64,000 nt of DNA from an uncultured Bacteroidales bacterium (GCA_905233685.1 CAJOEZ010000008.1:1-64000), one strand, 5' to 3'. Positions 7,814 to 16,916 are shown, counted from the stretch's first letter. Numbers and translations: made by a program. Notes: generated by a model not told the origin, from the letters alone.

Positions 7814-9322
7814 ATGCGAAATACCAAGACAATCCTCATTATCGCCATAGTGCTTTTTTTCGGACTGCGAGCTTTCTCCCAGTCTGAATATCAGCAATAT
7901 ACCTATCCCAACGGACAAGTTTCCAGCGAAGGAACCCTCCGCGACGGCAAGCCCGACGGGCTGTGGAAAACCTATTACGAGAACGGCCAGCTAAAGTCCA
8001 TCGGCAAGCGCACCGACTTCCTTTTGGACAGCACATGGGTCTTCTTTGCCGAAAATGGCGATACCTCCCTGATTATCAACTACAAAAAAGACCTGAAAAA
8101 CGGACCGAAATACACCTATAAAGCAGACGAGATTTTAGAAGAGCCATATATTAATGAGGTGCGCTCGGGCGAGGGAAAGCGTTACGACCGCAAATGGCGC
8201 GTGTTGCAAACGATGAACTTCGTGAACGGTTTCGAGGAAGGCTTCTCGCCCGTTTTCGACACCACAGGACTGCTCAAGGAACTCATCACCTACCGCAAAG
8301 GCTTCATGCTGAAGCGCGAGGCGGTGAACCGTTACGACCGCGAGGGAAAGAAACACGGCTACTGGAAGACCTTCTTCGATGACTGGAGCCTGCACACGGA
8401 ATGTTACTACCGCCACGGCCTCCGCGACGGCTTCTATAAAGAGTACGACGAGAAGGGTAACTTGAAGAGAATCACCAAGTACGTGAACGATGTGGAGCAG
8501 GTGTTGGAAGGCGACCAGAAACCGCTCATCGTGCAGCACGAGTACTATCCCAACGGCAAAGTGCGGCGCGAGGCTTCGTTCCGCGACGGCAAGCGCGAGG
8601 GCGTGTGGCGCGAGTTTGACGAGAAAGGTAACGTCATCAAGTCGCAGACGTACCAAAAAGGCGCGTTGGTGGGCGAAGGCATCGTCGGGACGGACGGCAA
8701 ACGGCGCGGCGACTACAAGGAATTCTACCCCGACAGCACTCTCCGTGCCGAGGGCGTTTTCATCGACGGAGAGCGTTCTGGCCAGTGGAAGTTTTATTAC
8801 CAAAACGGCAAGGTTCAGGAAGTTGGGAGCTACAAGGAAGGCCAGCCCGACGGACTTTGGACTTGGTACTACGACAACGGGCAAAAGCAGATTGAGGAGC
8901 AGTTCTACAAAGGCCAAGCCAACGGGCCTTACAAGGAATACGACACCAAGGGTAACGTCATCGTCAGCGGCACCTATTTCGACGGCATGAAGGCCGGAAA
9001 ATGGACCGAGCAGATTGGCGACATGCGCACCGAGGGCGAATACCGCGCTGATAAGCAAGTGGGCGAATGGACGTCCTATTACGACAACGGCAAAATGGCC
9101 TTCCGAGGCACCTTCAACGCGGGCTACCCCGACGGCGAACATTTCTTCTACTATGAAAACAGCAAGTTGCGCGAGATTCAAAGCTATGCCGCAGGCGTGC
9201 GTCACGGCGACTGGAAAAAATATTGGGATACGGGCGAGTTGTATTTCACTATCACTTACGACCAAGGTGCGGAGGTGAAATACGACGGCGAAGCGCTGGA
9301 AGAATCCGAAATTATAAGATAA
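7814..9322 (+). CDS. MORN-repeat-variant (YwqK-like) exported protein
   Basis: The product has 502 residues. I start it at ATG 7814 because MRNTKTILI begins a signal peptide ending AFSQ; a longer in-frame extension starts with TTG and would sit over the promoter box at 7783. After the signal come roughly fifteen repeats of the type YYxNGKxxxEGxYxxGxxxGxWxxY (for example YYDNGQKQIEEQFYKGQANG), the MORN_2 variant. Such repeats form an elongated beta-hairpin ladder. They are often annotated as YwqK-family antitoxins, but no toxin is adjacent and export argues against that role. The gene overlaps the next one by one base (TAATG), so the two are translationally coupled. Confidence 0.88.
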   Translation: MRNTKTILIIAIVLFFGLRAFSQSEYQQYTYPNGQVSSEGTLRDGKPDGLWKTYYENGQLKSIGKRTDFLLDSTWVFFAENGDTSLIINYKKDLKNGPKYTYKADEILEEPYINEVRSGEGKRYDRKWRVLQTMNFVNGFEEGFSPVFDTTGLLKELITYRKGFMLKREAVNRYDREGKKHGYWKTFFDDWSLHTECYYRHGLRDGFYKEYDEKGNLKRITKYVNDVEQVLEGDQKPLIVQHEYYPNGKVRREASFRDGKREGVWREFDEKGNVIKSQTYQKGALVGEGIVGTDGKRRGDYKEFYPDSTLRAEGVFIDGERSGQWKFYYQNGKVQEVGSYKEGQPDGLWTWYYDNGQKQIEEQFYKGQANGPYKEYDTKGNVIVSGTYFDGMKAGKWTEQIGDMRTEGEYRADKQVGEWTSYYDNGKMAFRGTFNAGYPDGEHFFYYENSKLREIQSYAAGVRHGDWKKYWDTGELYFTITYDQGAEVKYDGEALEESEIIR

Positions 9323-10227
9323 TGAGAGAGATACCTTACTTAAAACAAGGCTCAAAAATAGCCATTGCAGCGCCGGCGCGCAGGGTGACGCCCGAGGAGA
9401 TGGCCTACGGCATCCAGTGGCTGAAAGAGCAAGGTTTTGTCCCCGTTTATGACGACCGGCTTTTTGCCGAGCACCACATCTTTGCCGGTGACGACAGTTT
9501 TCGTGCCGCCGTCTTTCAGGAACACCTTGACAACGAGGAAATTGAGGCCATTTGGTTGGCTCGGGGCGGCTACGGTGGCATTCGCATCATCGACCGATTG
9601 GACTTCACCAAGTTTTCGGCGCACCCGAAATGGATTGCGGGCTTCAGCGACAGCACGGTCATCCACGGCAAATTGCAGCGTTTGGGTATTCCCTCGCTTC
9701 ACGCACCCATGCCTTTTTACTTCGCGAACAAGACCGAAGAGGCCAAACAGTCTTTATTTGATGCGCTGACGGGCAAGCCTTTGCGTTACGAACTGCCCGC
9801 AAACCCATTGAATCGTTTGGGCGAAATGGAAGGTGAAATCGTGGGCGGGAATTTGTCCATCTTGATGGGTATCAACGGCTCCGACATTTTTCCTGAAACG
9901 GACGGAAAAATCCTCCTCATCGAGGAGGTGGATGAGTATATCTACCACATTGACAGGATGATGCGCGGATTGAAACGCGCCGGAAAACTCGCTAATTTAA
10001 AAGGTCTCATCGTGGGCGGCCTGACGCAAATCCATGACAACGCGCATCCTTTCGGCCAAACTGCCGAAGAAGTGATTGCCGAAGTGGTTTCGGAGTATGA
10101 TTATCCTGTGTGTTTCGGTTTCCCCGCCGGGCACTTCGATGATAACCGCGTCCTTGTCTTCGGACAAAAATCAAGGTTGGAAGTTACGAAACAGAGCTCA
10201 GTTTTCTTTGGCAATCTTATCCATTGA
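9322..10227 (+). CDS. Peptidase S66, LD-carboxypeptidase (muramoyltetrapeptide carboxypeptidase-like)
   Basis: The product has 301 residues, the usual size for LdcA. Its ATG overlaps the MORN gene's stop codon. The family cleaves the terminal D-Ala from the murein tetrapeptide during cell-wall recycling. Visible motifs are the N-terminal IAIAAPARRV strand, ARGGYGG (residues 80-86), GFSDST with the likely nucleophile Ser109, VGGNLS near 175, an EEVDE stretch at 201-205 that should supply the catalytic Glu, and PAGH with His271. All of the Ser-Glu-His triad is therefore present. No signal peptide is seen, so it is cytoplasmic. Its last 30 bases overlap the convergent DUF1887 gene. Confidence 0.92.
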   Translation: MREIPYLKQGSKIAIAAPARRVTPEEMAYGIQWLKEQGFVPVYDDRLFAEHHIFAGDDSFRAAVFQEHLDNEEIEAIWLARGGYGGIRIIDRLDFTKFSAHPKWIAGFSDSTVIHGKLQRLGIPSLHAPMPFYFANKTEEAKQSLFDALTGKPLRYELPANPLNRLGEMEGEIVGGNLSILMGINGSDIFPETDGKILLIEEVDEYIYHIDRMMRGLKRAGKLANLKGLIVGGLTQIHDNAHPFGQTAEEVIAEVVSEYDYPVCFGFPAGHFDDNRVLVFGQKSRLEVTKQSSVFFGNLIH

Positions 10228-11358
10228 TTTCAAGAGTGCCTTCAGGTTCTCAGGCTTGGTCAGGTTGAGCCAGTCGCAGAAGGTGATGCCCATGTATTTC
10301 GCCGTCTTTTTCCAGATGCCCTTGGTATCCTTTTTGAGCGAGAAAATGTAGGAATTACTGGTGCCGAGCAGCACTTCCTTCAGCGCGCAAACCTTATACA
10401 CAATCTCGTTGAACAAGCTTTCACTCGTCACGCCGGTCTTGCACTCGATGACAAACAACTTGTTTGCCTTAATGAAACACACATCCAACTCGTTGTTGTG
10501 CTTGATGATGCCGTTGGAGATGTGCACGCCCATGGCAATGTCGTCGGGTTGCAGCACGTTCTTGATGAGCGCATAGACGTATTCCTCGAACCAGCCGCCC
10601 GTAAGATACTCTATCTCATAGCTTTGTAGCGACCCTTTCCTTTCTGGAACGAAGCCGATAAAATCCAGGAACTTGCTCAGATTCGGGATGGCAGTCATGT
10701 AATCCTTGGTCGGGTTTTCCACTTCTGAGATGATGATAAACTTCCAGTTGCGGTATTTTTGGCGCAAGGTTTCCATCACTTGATAGTCGCCTCGGCCGAG
10801 CAGGTTTTGAGAAAACATCGTAAACAAATGCTGCGAGAAAGCCGTTTCCTTGACCATTTTTCGCGGCTGGTCCACGTCGCTTTCAAGCCCGTAGAGCGTG
10901 AAATATTCCTTCAGCGTCATGCGGTGCTTGATGGGGAAAACCTCATCGTCATCATCGTAGATGCTATGGTCGAAAATAGTCTTAACAATCAGGTTCTCAC
11001 GGGTTTGCGTGTAGAAAAACAAGGTATCGAACTCTTCAAAGACATGTTGCACCGAGAGCGTCATGTAACGGTTGCCACCCGCCAAATTAAGGTAATAATG
11101 CTTGTTGGGAACCAAGTTGCCCTTGATGGTGCGGCAGATGCGCTCATACAGAAACTTGTCCTCAAAACGCTTGACGATGATGCTTTTCACCTTTGTTTCA
11201 TCGGCCTCTAAGGCTTTGGTTAACACAGGAATACATTTGGCTTCCTCCTCGGCAGAGATAAAGAGCAACTCGTCGCCATCTTCGTAATATTCCTTGGTAA
11301 ACAGGTAAGCCGGCAGCGGGTTGTTTTTGTCTATGATGTTTACGATGGTTTTGGACAT
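10198..11358 (-). CDS. DUF1887 family CARF-nuclease (Card1/Can2-like)
   Basis: The product has 386 residues. The N-terminal half looks like a CARF sensor fold, with LNLAGGNRYM at 90-99 in the place of the family's NxTGGT-type ligand loop. The C-terminal half is a PD-(D/E)xK nuclease: Glu258/Glu259 in GGWFEEY, ELD at 290-292 and IECKTG at 304-309. This is the architecture of Card1 and Can2, nucleases switched on by cyclic tetra-adenylate in type III CRISPR defence. No cas10, Csm/Cmr gene or CRISPR array is in the window, so the source of any activating signal is unknown. It starts 14 nt after the T9SS protein gene and is probably co-transcribed with it. Its 3' end overlaps the convergent peptidase gene by 30 bp. 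Confidence 0.85.
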   Translation of the reverse strand: MSKTIVNIIDKNNPLPAYLFTKEYYEDGDELLFISAEEEAKCIPVLTKALEADETKVKSIIVKRFEDKFLYERICRTIKGNLVPNKHYYLNLAGGNRYMTLSVQHVFEEFDTLFFYTQTRENLIVKTIFDHSIYDDDDEVFPIKHRMTLKEYFTLYGLESDVDQPRKMVKETAFSQHLFTMFSQNLLGRGDYQVMETLRQKYRNWKFIIISEVENPTKDYMTAIPNLSKFLDFIGFVPERKGSLQSYEIEYLTGGWFEEYVYALIKNVLQPDDIAMGVHISNGIIKHNNELDVCFIKANKLFVIECKTGVTSESLFNEIVYKVCALKEVLLGTSNSYIFSLKKDTKGIWKKTAKYMGITFCDWLNLTKPENLKALLKSMDKIAKEN

Positions 11359-11372
11359 GGTATAAATATTGA

Positions 11373-12806
11373 TTATTCTACAAGAACCTTCTGCGTTGCG
11401 TTGCCTAATTTCACGATATAAAAACCTCGCGGCAATTCAATACTCTCCTTGCCGTCGATTTCTTTGGTTATAATCGTCTGTCCGAGTGCGTTTGTGACAA
11501 TCATCGTTCCCTTGCCTTCCACCGTGAAACGGCCTTGAGCGGGATTCGGCCACACTTCAAAACCAGTATTGTTAGACTCACTTACGCCGTCGTGGTCAAT
11601 GAAGGGAGTATAGTTGACCAAACCCAAACTCGGGTCATCGTGTTGGTGAACAATGTGGCCTTCAATGACTTGCGCCTCAGAAGTGCCCCAATCGTTGCCG
11701 ATGGCCATGATGTCGCAAGCAGAGTTATTATAGAGGTCATAAATCACGCCACTATTGCCGTTGTCGTAGATTTGGTTGTAGCCCCAATCGTCTTCCATGC
11801 CCATATCGACATCGGCAGCATTAATCACCGTGATGCCCCAAAGGTTGCCGGTGATAATGTTGTTGCGCAAAACAGCCTTGTTGTTCTCATCCATGCCGTA
11901 GATACTGATGCCGCTGCCGCCATTCATGGGGTTAGTTTCGAGGTTGTTGTCTATGAAAGAGTTTCCAATGATGGTCGAGCTGAGCCGATAGCCTTGCTGG
12001 TTGTAGCCGTAACGGTGGTTTCCTATGAGGTTGTCTTTCAGAAGGATTTTGGTATCGCCCGTGCCTATCAAGTCAGCAATGGAAATGCCGCCCGATTTTT
12101 CTTGTCCGCTTCCAGCAATATGACAGCCGACGATCCGGATGGTGTCTTGGGAACCAGGGCCGAGGTTGATTTGCGGCTGATTGCTGTTATTCCTCACGTT
12201 GTAGGAAATAATGCAATCCGTGAGTTGCGGCGAGCCTTGCCCATTGACGGGTGAACTGAGGGCTGCACCTTGGTTGAGAAAGAAGGTACATCCCGTGAAC
12301 ACCGGGTCGCAATTCATGAAGTTAACGGCGGACGATTGGGAATAAGCGTCGAAATAGGCAATTTGGCAACGCTCAAAAACCACCTCACTATTGATGATTT
12401 GGATGCCGCTGAGACTGAAAATGTCGCAAAATGTGAAATGGCTGGGGGCGGAAGCATCTTCAAATCGGATGTGGCCGTGCTGGGCATAGACGGGCATTCC
12501 GATGAAATAAGAGCTTTGCTCCATCCCTACCACAACCATCGAGCCTTTTATGGTGAGCGTGAGGTCGTCTTCGTTGAAAAGGAGCGCTGTCGGGGCGTTC
12601 TCTATGCTGATGTTAAGCTGGTCGGTGGCCGAGATGGTGATGTCAGTGGTGATGTTATAAGTGGCATTCGCGTCATCGTGTAGCACACAGCCGATCTCCA
12701 CAAGGTCGTCGAGGGTGTAGGTTGTTCCGTTACCCGGACTCACCCATTGGGCGTTCAGCATCGACCAAAGGCCGATGAATGCAAATAAAAGGAGAAATCT
12801 TTTCAT
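11373..12806 (-). CDS. T9SS-secreted right-handed beta-helix protein
   Basis: The product has 477 residues, with the start chosen at MKRFLLL so that the signal peptide ends LNAQ. An in-frame ATG ten codons upstream lies inside the terminator-like hairpin. Residues of about 70-390 contain the short Asn/Gly-rich repeats of a pectate-lyase-like parallel beta-helix (NNIITGNLWGITVIN, IYDNGNSGVIYDLYNN). The C-terminus is a T9SS sorting domain (EVWPNPAQGRFTVEG, GFYIVKLGN). The protein is therefore likely exported to the cell surface or medium. Binding to or cleavage of a polysaccharide is possible, but catalytic residues cannot be assigned. Confidence 0.87.
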   Translation of the reverse strand: MKRFLLLFAFIGLWSMLNAQWVSPGNGTTYTLDDLVEIGCVLHDDANATYNITTDITISATDQLNISIENAPTALLFNEDDLTLTIKGSMVVVGMEQSSYFIGMPVYAQHGHIRFEDASAPSHFTFCDIFSLSGIQIINSEVVFERCQIAYFDAYSQSSAVNFMNCDPVFTGCTFFLNQGAALSSPVNGQGSPQLTDCIISYNVRNNSNQPQINLGPGSQDTIRIVGCHIAGSGQEKSGGISIADLIGTGDTKILLKDNLIGNHRYGYNQQGYRLSSTIIGNSFIDNNLETNPMNGGSGISIYGMDENNKAVLRNNIITGNLWGITVINAADVDMGMEDDWGYNQIYDNGNSGVIYDLYNNSACDIMAIGNDWGTSEAQVIEGHIVHQHDDPSLGLVNYTPFIDHDGVSESNNTGFEVWPNPAQGRFTVEGKGTMIVTNALGQTIITKEIDGKESIELPRGFYIVKLGNATQKVLVE

Positions 12807-12826
12807 AAATAATTGTTTTAGTTTAT

Positions 12827-12926
12827 AAAAAGCCATGTCATTCTGAGGATTTTGAAGGCATAGATACGCTCACCTAAAGGTTCGGTATGACATGCCTTCA
12901 AAATCCGTGAGAATCTATGGCTTTTT
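12827..12926. repeat. Long imperfect inverted repeat between pgk and the T9SS gene
   Basis: Arms 12827-12861 and 12892-12926 (35 nt each) pair with a few mismatches; both outer ends are AAAAAGCCAT-like and both inner ends read TTTTGAAGGCAT. The loop is 30 nt. The right arm covers the pgk stop codon and gives a run of A/T at both ends, so it can work as a terminator for pgk. Its length suggests a dispersed repeat element rather than a simple terminator. Confidence 0.8.
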
Positions 12927-14175
12927 ACTTCTTAATTGCCGCAATGCCAGGTAGTTCCTTGCCTTCGATGGCTTCGAGCAGGGCGCCGCCGCCAGTGGAG
13001 ACATAGGAAACTTGGTCGGCAAGGCCGAACTTGTTGATGCAGGCCACGGAGTCGCCGCCGCCGATGAGCGAGAACGCGCCAGCCTTGGTGGCAGCCGCGA
13101 TGGCCTCAGCAATGGCTTTGGAACCGACGGCGAAGGTGTCGAACTCAAACACGCCGCAGGGACCGTTCCAGAGGATGGTCTTTGAGCCCTTGATAACGTT
13201 GGCGAAAAGTTCGCGGGTCTTCGGGCCGATGTCCATGCCTTCCCAGCCATCGGGGATGTTCATCGGGTCAACAACCTGAGTGTCAGCATCGTTGCTGAAC
13301 TTGTTGCCTGCAACGCAATCAATGGCGAGCACCAAATTAACGCCCTTTTCTTTGGCCTTGGCGAGGATGTCGAGGGCAAGGTCGAGTTTGTCGTCTTCGC
13401 AAATCGAGTTGCCAATCTTGCCGCCGAGAGCCTTCTTGAAGGTGTAGGTCATGCCACCGCAAAGGATGAGGTTGTCGACCTTAGTGAGCAGGTTTTCAAT
13501 GATTTCAATCTTCGTGGAGACCTTCGAGCCACCCATAATGGCGGTGAAGGGATGCTGGATTTCGTTCATCACTTTGTTCACGGCGGCCACTTCCTTGCCC
13601 ATCAGGTAGCCGAACATCTTGTGGTCGGCGTCGAAGTAGTCGGCGATGAGGGCAGTGGAGGCATGGGCGCGGTGGGCGGTGCCGAAAGCGTCGTTGATGT
13701 AATATTCGCCATAGCCCGCAAGGGTCTTGGTGAATTCCTTCTGCGAGGCTTTCACGGCCTTCTTGGCCTCATCATAACCTTCCTCGCCCTTCTCGATGCC
13801 GCGCGGCTTGCCTTCCTCCTCGGCGTAGAAGCGGAGGTTTTCGAGCACCAAAACTTCACCGGGTTTCATGGCGGCCACTTTATCGGCAGCTTTCATACAG
13901 TCATCGGCGAAGGCTACAGGGCGACCAAGCAATTCTTCCAAGTGCTTGATAATTGGCTTGATGGAGAATTTCGGGTCGGGGTTTTTCTTCGGGCGACCGA
14001 GGTGCGACATCAGCACGACCATGCCTTTGTCGTTCAATACCTTATTAATAGTAGGTAGGGCGGCACGCATACGGGTGTCGTCGGTGATGTTGAAGTTGTC
14101 GTCCAACGGGACGTTGAAATCGACGCGGATAACCACGTGCTTGTTGTTGAAGTTGATTTGATCAATGTTTACCAT
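12925..14175 (-). CDS. pgk: Phosphoglycerate kinase
   Basis: The 416-residue product has the full length and all landmarks of the glycolytic enzyme that makes ATP from 1,3-bisphosphoglycerate. These are VDFNVPLD near residue 19, SHLGRPK near 58, the GGSKVSTKI block, [17 protein letters not shown], the nucleotide loop [13 protein letters not shown], and the closing [19 protein letters not shown]. It is cytoplasmic. It follows the lipid kinase gene after 52 nt on the same strand. Its leader contains the 27-nt AT-rich element also found before an ACP gene, ending 9 nt before the ATG. Confidence 0.98.
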   Translation of the reverse strand: MVNIDQINFNNKHVVIRVDFNVPLDDNFNITDDTRMRAALPTINKVLNDKGMVVLMSHLGRPKKNPDPKFSIKPIIKHLEELLGRPVAFADDCMKAADKVAAMKPGEVLVLENLRFYAEEEGKPRGIEKGEEGYDEAKKAVKASQKEFTKTLAGYGEYYINDAFGTAHRAHASTALIADYFDADHKMFGYLMGKEVAAVNKVMNEIQHPFTAIMGGSKVSTKIEIIENLLTKVDNLILCGGMTYTFKKALGGKIGNSICEDDKLDLALDILAKAKEKGVNLVLAIDCVAGNKFSNDADTQVVDPMNIPDGWEGMDIGPKTRELFANVIKGSKTILWNGPCGVFEFDTFAVGSKAIAEAIAAATKAGAFSLIGGGDSVACINKFGLADQVSYVSTGGGALLEAIEGKELPGIAAIKK

Positions 14176-14184
14176 GATATATTG

Positions 14185-14211
14185 ATTTAAAGATTTAAAA
14201 TTTCAAGATTT
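14185..14211 (-). repeat. 27-nt AT-rich leader element before pgk
   Basis: On the minus strand this 27-mer begins AAATCTTGAAATTTTAAA and continues TCTTTAAAT. It is identical to 21192-21218, before the first ACP gene. It ends 9 nt before the start codon, where a ribosome-binding site would normally lie. Confidence 0.85.
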
Positions 14212-14227
14212 AAAGATTATTTGGTGT

Positions 14228-15229
14228 TTATTTTTTCTTGAAGCGGCGTTTCTTTTTCTTCTGAGGTTTTTGGCCTCTGTCCTTAGGAATGACCATGTTG
14301 ATGGCTTTCGGCAGCACCTCGAAGTCAAACGGTGAGTTGTTGAGGTTCTCGCCTTCGGTTTCCACCTTTAAGGAATGTGGCGGAATGGAAACAATGTGGA
14401 TTTTCTTTCCTCTGAAAGTCTTTACTTCATCGATTTTATTGATAAAACTGCCATCGTAGACATTTTTTACGTTGGCGGCAAACTTGAAGATAGAGACTTT
14501 CTTGATAACCGTGACATCCAAAAAACCATCGTTGGGGATGGCATTGGGCATAGTCATCATGCCACCTCCGTTGAAACGTCCATTGCCGATGGAAAGGTTG
14601 AGGATATAGTCGTCGAATACGAGCTCATCATCGATGGTGAGTTGGATACGGGTGACTTTGTAAGTCAAAACACATTTCACCAAACTAATCAGATAACGCA
14701 CTGTGCCTCCTTTACCTTGTTGCTTCATGCGGTTGGTCGAGTGGCACACCATCTCGTCAAGTCCGGTTCCGGCGGCATTGAGAAAATAACGGATGCGCGT
14801 GTCGCCGTTGTCATAATAGGTCAGTTTTCCGATGTCGTGCGCATAAGTGTGTCCCTCCTTGATGATTTTGGCTACTTCATCATATTCCAAAGGGATGTCG
14901 AAAGTGCGCCGCCAGTCGTTGCCCGTCCCGATGGGCAGGGCTGCCATGGTGATTTCGGTGGTGGGAACCACGTCTTGGGTGAAAATGCCGTTGATGACTT
15001 CGTTGTTAGTGCCGTCGCCACCCACAGAGATGAACTTGCGATAGCCCTTCTCCACGATGGCATTGCGGACAATTTCAATAGCATGTCGGGGATATTCGGT
15101 CAGTATGTCGTCAAACACAATACCCTCATTGATAAGCATTTGCTTAATCAAAGGCCAGTCTTTTCCTGACTTTCCGACTGAGGCCATTGGGTTGACGACG
15201 ACCAACCATTTGTCGTTTGTTTCGGTCAT
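14228..15229 (-). CDS. Diacylglycerol kinase-family lipid kinase
   Basis: The product has 333 residues. I start at MTETNDK (15229) because the family fold begins with the strand WLVVVNPMAS; the longer frame would run over the promoter. Family motifs are VNPMASVGKSG, the nucleotide site GGDGTNNEVING, and PIGTGNDWRR, followed by the beta-sandwich of DagK/YegS-type enzymes. The C-terminus is very basic (KPQKKKKRRFKKK), which may help membrane contact. Substrates in this family are diacylglycerol or related lipids phosphorylated with ATP. Its position divergent from the lipid-rich polyene cluster may or may not be meaningful. Confidence 0.88.
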   Translation of the reverse strand: MTETNDKWLVVVNPMASVGKSGKDWPLIKQMLINEGIVFDDILTEYPRHAIEIVRNAIVEKGYRKFISVGGDGTNNEVINGIFTQDVVPTTEITMAALPIGTGNDWRRTFDIPLEYDEVAKIIKEGHTYAHDIGKLTYYDNGDTRIRYFLNAAGTGLDEMVCHSTNRMKQQGKGGTVRYLISLVKCVLTYKVTRIQLTIDDELVFDDYILNLSIGNGRFNGGGMMTMPNAIPNDGFLDVTVIKKVSIFKFAANVKNVYDGSFINKIDEVKTFRGKKIHIVSIPPHSLKVETEGENLNNSPFDFEVLPKAINMVIPKDRGQKPQKKKKRRFKKK

Positions 15230-15250
15230 AAACAATGAATTTTTCGGGGT

Positions 15251-15258
15251 CAAAGATA
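15251..15258 (-). promoter_or_regulatory. Promoter of the lipid kinase gene (TTTG - 18 nt - TATCTTTG)
   Basis: On the minus strand TATCTTTG lies 21 nt before the chosen start, with TTTG at 15277-15280 at 18 nt spacing. This is a full match to the Bacteroides -33/-7 pattern and it supports the shorter start. Confidence 0.75.
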
Positions 15259-15333
15259 GGAAATAAATTGATTGGTCAAACCAAATGTTTTGCGCCAAAG
15301 TAAAAAGTCTTGGTTTTACATCGTTTTTTTTTG

Positions 15334-15341
15334 TATTTTTG
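15334..15341 (+). promoter_or_regulatory. Promoter of the polyene cluster (TTG - TATTTTTG)
   Basis: TATTTTTG lies 36 nt before the ammonia-lyase ATG, with TTGG at 15310-15313 about 20 nt upstream. It is the best candidate for the main promoter of the long plus-strand operon. Confidence 0.72.
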
Positions 15342-15377
15342 CGCCCCAATCTTTATATATAAAAGAGGAGTAAAACG

Positions 15378-16916
15378 ATGATAACATTGTTTGACAGAAT
15401 CACTTTGGATGAAGTTGAAAAAGTGCTGTATTCTGGCGAGAAGATAAAAGTTTCGCCCGAATGGATGAACCGCGTGGAGGCCTGTTACCGCTTCTTGGAG
15501 AAGTTCGCCGCCGAAAAGGTCATCTATGGCATCAATACAGGCTTTGGCCCCATGGCGCAATGGCGTGTTGACGACAAATATCTTAATGATTTACAATATA
15601 ATATCATCCGCAGCCATTCCACAGGCGCAGGCGAACCTTTAGAGGATGTGTATGTGAAATCGGCCATGATTGCTCGCCTCGGAACGGTGTTGCAATGCCG
15701 TTCGGGCGTACATTCCGACGTGGTCAGAATCCTTGTGGAGTTCATCAACCATGAGATTTATCCCTTCATTCCCATGCACGGTAGCGTGGGCGCCAGCGGC
15801 GACTTGGTGCAATTGGCACATATCGCGCTGTGCTTAATCGGCGAAGGCGAAGTGCACTACAAAGGCCAATGGAGACCGACTGTTGAAGTGCTGAAGGAAA
15901 ATGGCATCGAGCCGCTGAAAATGCACATCCGAGAGGGACTTTCCATCACTAACGGCACCTCCGTAATGACGGGCATCAGTGTCATCAACCAGTTCTATGC
16001 CGAGACCTTGCTCGATTGGGCGACCTTGGCCGCCGTTTGGATGAACGAAATTGCAGCCTCTTTTGACGACTATATGTCGGAAGGCGAGAACAGCTGCCGC
16101 CGCCACGAAGGCCAACAGGTGATGGCTCGTCGTATGCGCGAACTCTCCAAAGGCTCGCAATGCCTGAAAAAACGCGCCCACGAACTTTACGACTACGGCC
16201 ACTCCGACGTGAAGGTGTTTGAACACAAGGTGCAGGCCTACTATTCGCTGCGCTGCACGCCACAAATTTTGGGTCCCATCTACGATACGCTGAAGTTTAC
16301 CCGCCAAATCCTTGAGGATGAACTCAATTCGGCTTGCGACAACCCCATCGTCGACCCAGAGACGGAGTATGTCTATCACGGCGGCAACTTCCACGGCGAC
16401 TATATCTCATTGGAGGAAGACAAGGTGAAAATCGCCTTAGTGCGCCTTGCCATGACTTCGGAACGACAGTTGAACTACCTGTTCCACGACCGCATCAACG
16501 GCATTCTTCCACCCTTCCTCAACCTCGGCACCCTCGGGCTGAACTACGGTATGCAGGCCTGCCAGTTCACGGCCACCTCGACAACCGCCGAGTGCCAGAC
16601 TTTGGCCATGCCCAACTATGTACACAGCATCCCGAACAACAACGACAACCAAGACATCGTCAGCATGGGCACCAACACCGCCTTGATTTGCAAGCAAGTG
16701 GTGGAAAACTGCTTCCAAGTGATGGCTATCCAATACATCGCCTTGGCGCAGGCCACTGACTGCCTCAAGATTGCCGACAAGCTAGCGCCCACTTCACGCA
16801 AAATGTACGACAAAGTGAGGGAAATCATACCGCTCTTCATTGAGGACACACCCTTCTACAAGGAAATTGCGGCCGTTGAGAACTATCTGAAAACGAACCC
16901 ATTGAAATTGAAATAA
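15378..16916 (+). CDS. Aromatic amino-acid ammonia-lyase (tyrosine/histidine type), polyene starter enzyme
   Basis: The product has 512 residues. The MIO prosthetic group forms from Ala139-Ser140-Gly141 in GSVGASGDLVQLAH, and the catalytic Tyr50 is in VIYGINTGFG. The sequence follows, from memory, the Flavobacterium tyrosine lyase of flexirubin synthesis more closely than HutH: VQL after the MIO loop, NGTSVMTGI, HGGNFHGDYISLE, QFTATSTTAE, HSIPNNNDNQDIVSMGTN. The RSHSTG motif is shared by histidine lyases and that tyrosine lyase, so it does not decide the substrate. No hutU or hutI is nearby, and the next genes are for fatty-acid-type assembly. I infer deamination of tyrosine to 4-coumarate as starter. 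Its stop overlaps the next start (TAATG). Confidence 0.9.
   Translation: MITLFDRITLDEVEKVLYSGEKIKVSPEWMNRVEACYRFLEKFAAEKVIYGINTGFGPMAQWRVDDKYLNDLQYNIIRSHSTGAGEPLEDVYVKSAMIARLGTVLQCRSGVHSDVVRILVEFINHEIYPFIPMHGSVGASGDLVQLAHIALCLIGEGEVHYKGQWRPTVEVLKENGIEPLKMHIREGLSITNGTSVMTGISVINQFYAETLLDWATLAAVWMNEIAASFDDYMSEGENSCRRHEGQQVMARRMRELSKGSQCLKKRAHELYDYGHSDVKVFEHKVQAYYSLRCTPQILGPIYDTLKFTRQILEDELNSACDNPIVDPETEYVYHGGNFHGDYISLEEDKVKIALVRLAMTSERQLNYLFHDRINGILPPFLNLGTLGLNYGMQACQFTATSTTAECQTLAMPNYVHSIPNNNDNQDIVSMGTNTALICKQVVENCFQVMAIQYIALAQATDCLKIADKLAPTSRKMYDKVREIIPLFIEDTPFYKEIAAVENYLKTNPLKLK

Noticed and set aside
7814-9322. YwqK-type antitoxin role
   Set aside because: The protein has a signal peptide and no neighbouring toxin gene; the antitoxin label comes only from the repeat family name.
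8135-9355. A 406-codon minus-strand frame opposite the MORN-repeat gene
   Set aside because: It is a shadow caused by the regular repeats; its translation is a low-complexity hydrophobic mix.
15230-15349. 40-residue N-terminal extension of the lipid kinase
   Set aside because: A full TTTG/TATCTTTG promoter lies within it and the family fold begins after it.
15378-16916. Histidine utilisation (hutH) assignment for the ammonia-lyase
   Set aside because: No hutU, hutI or hutG is adjacent, the loop after the MIO site reads VQL as in the flexirubin tyrosine lyase, and the gene leads a fatty-acid-type assembly operon.
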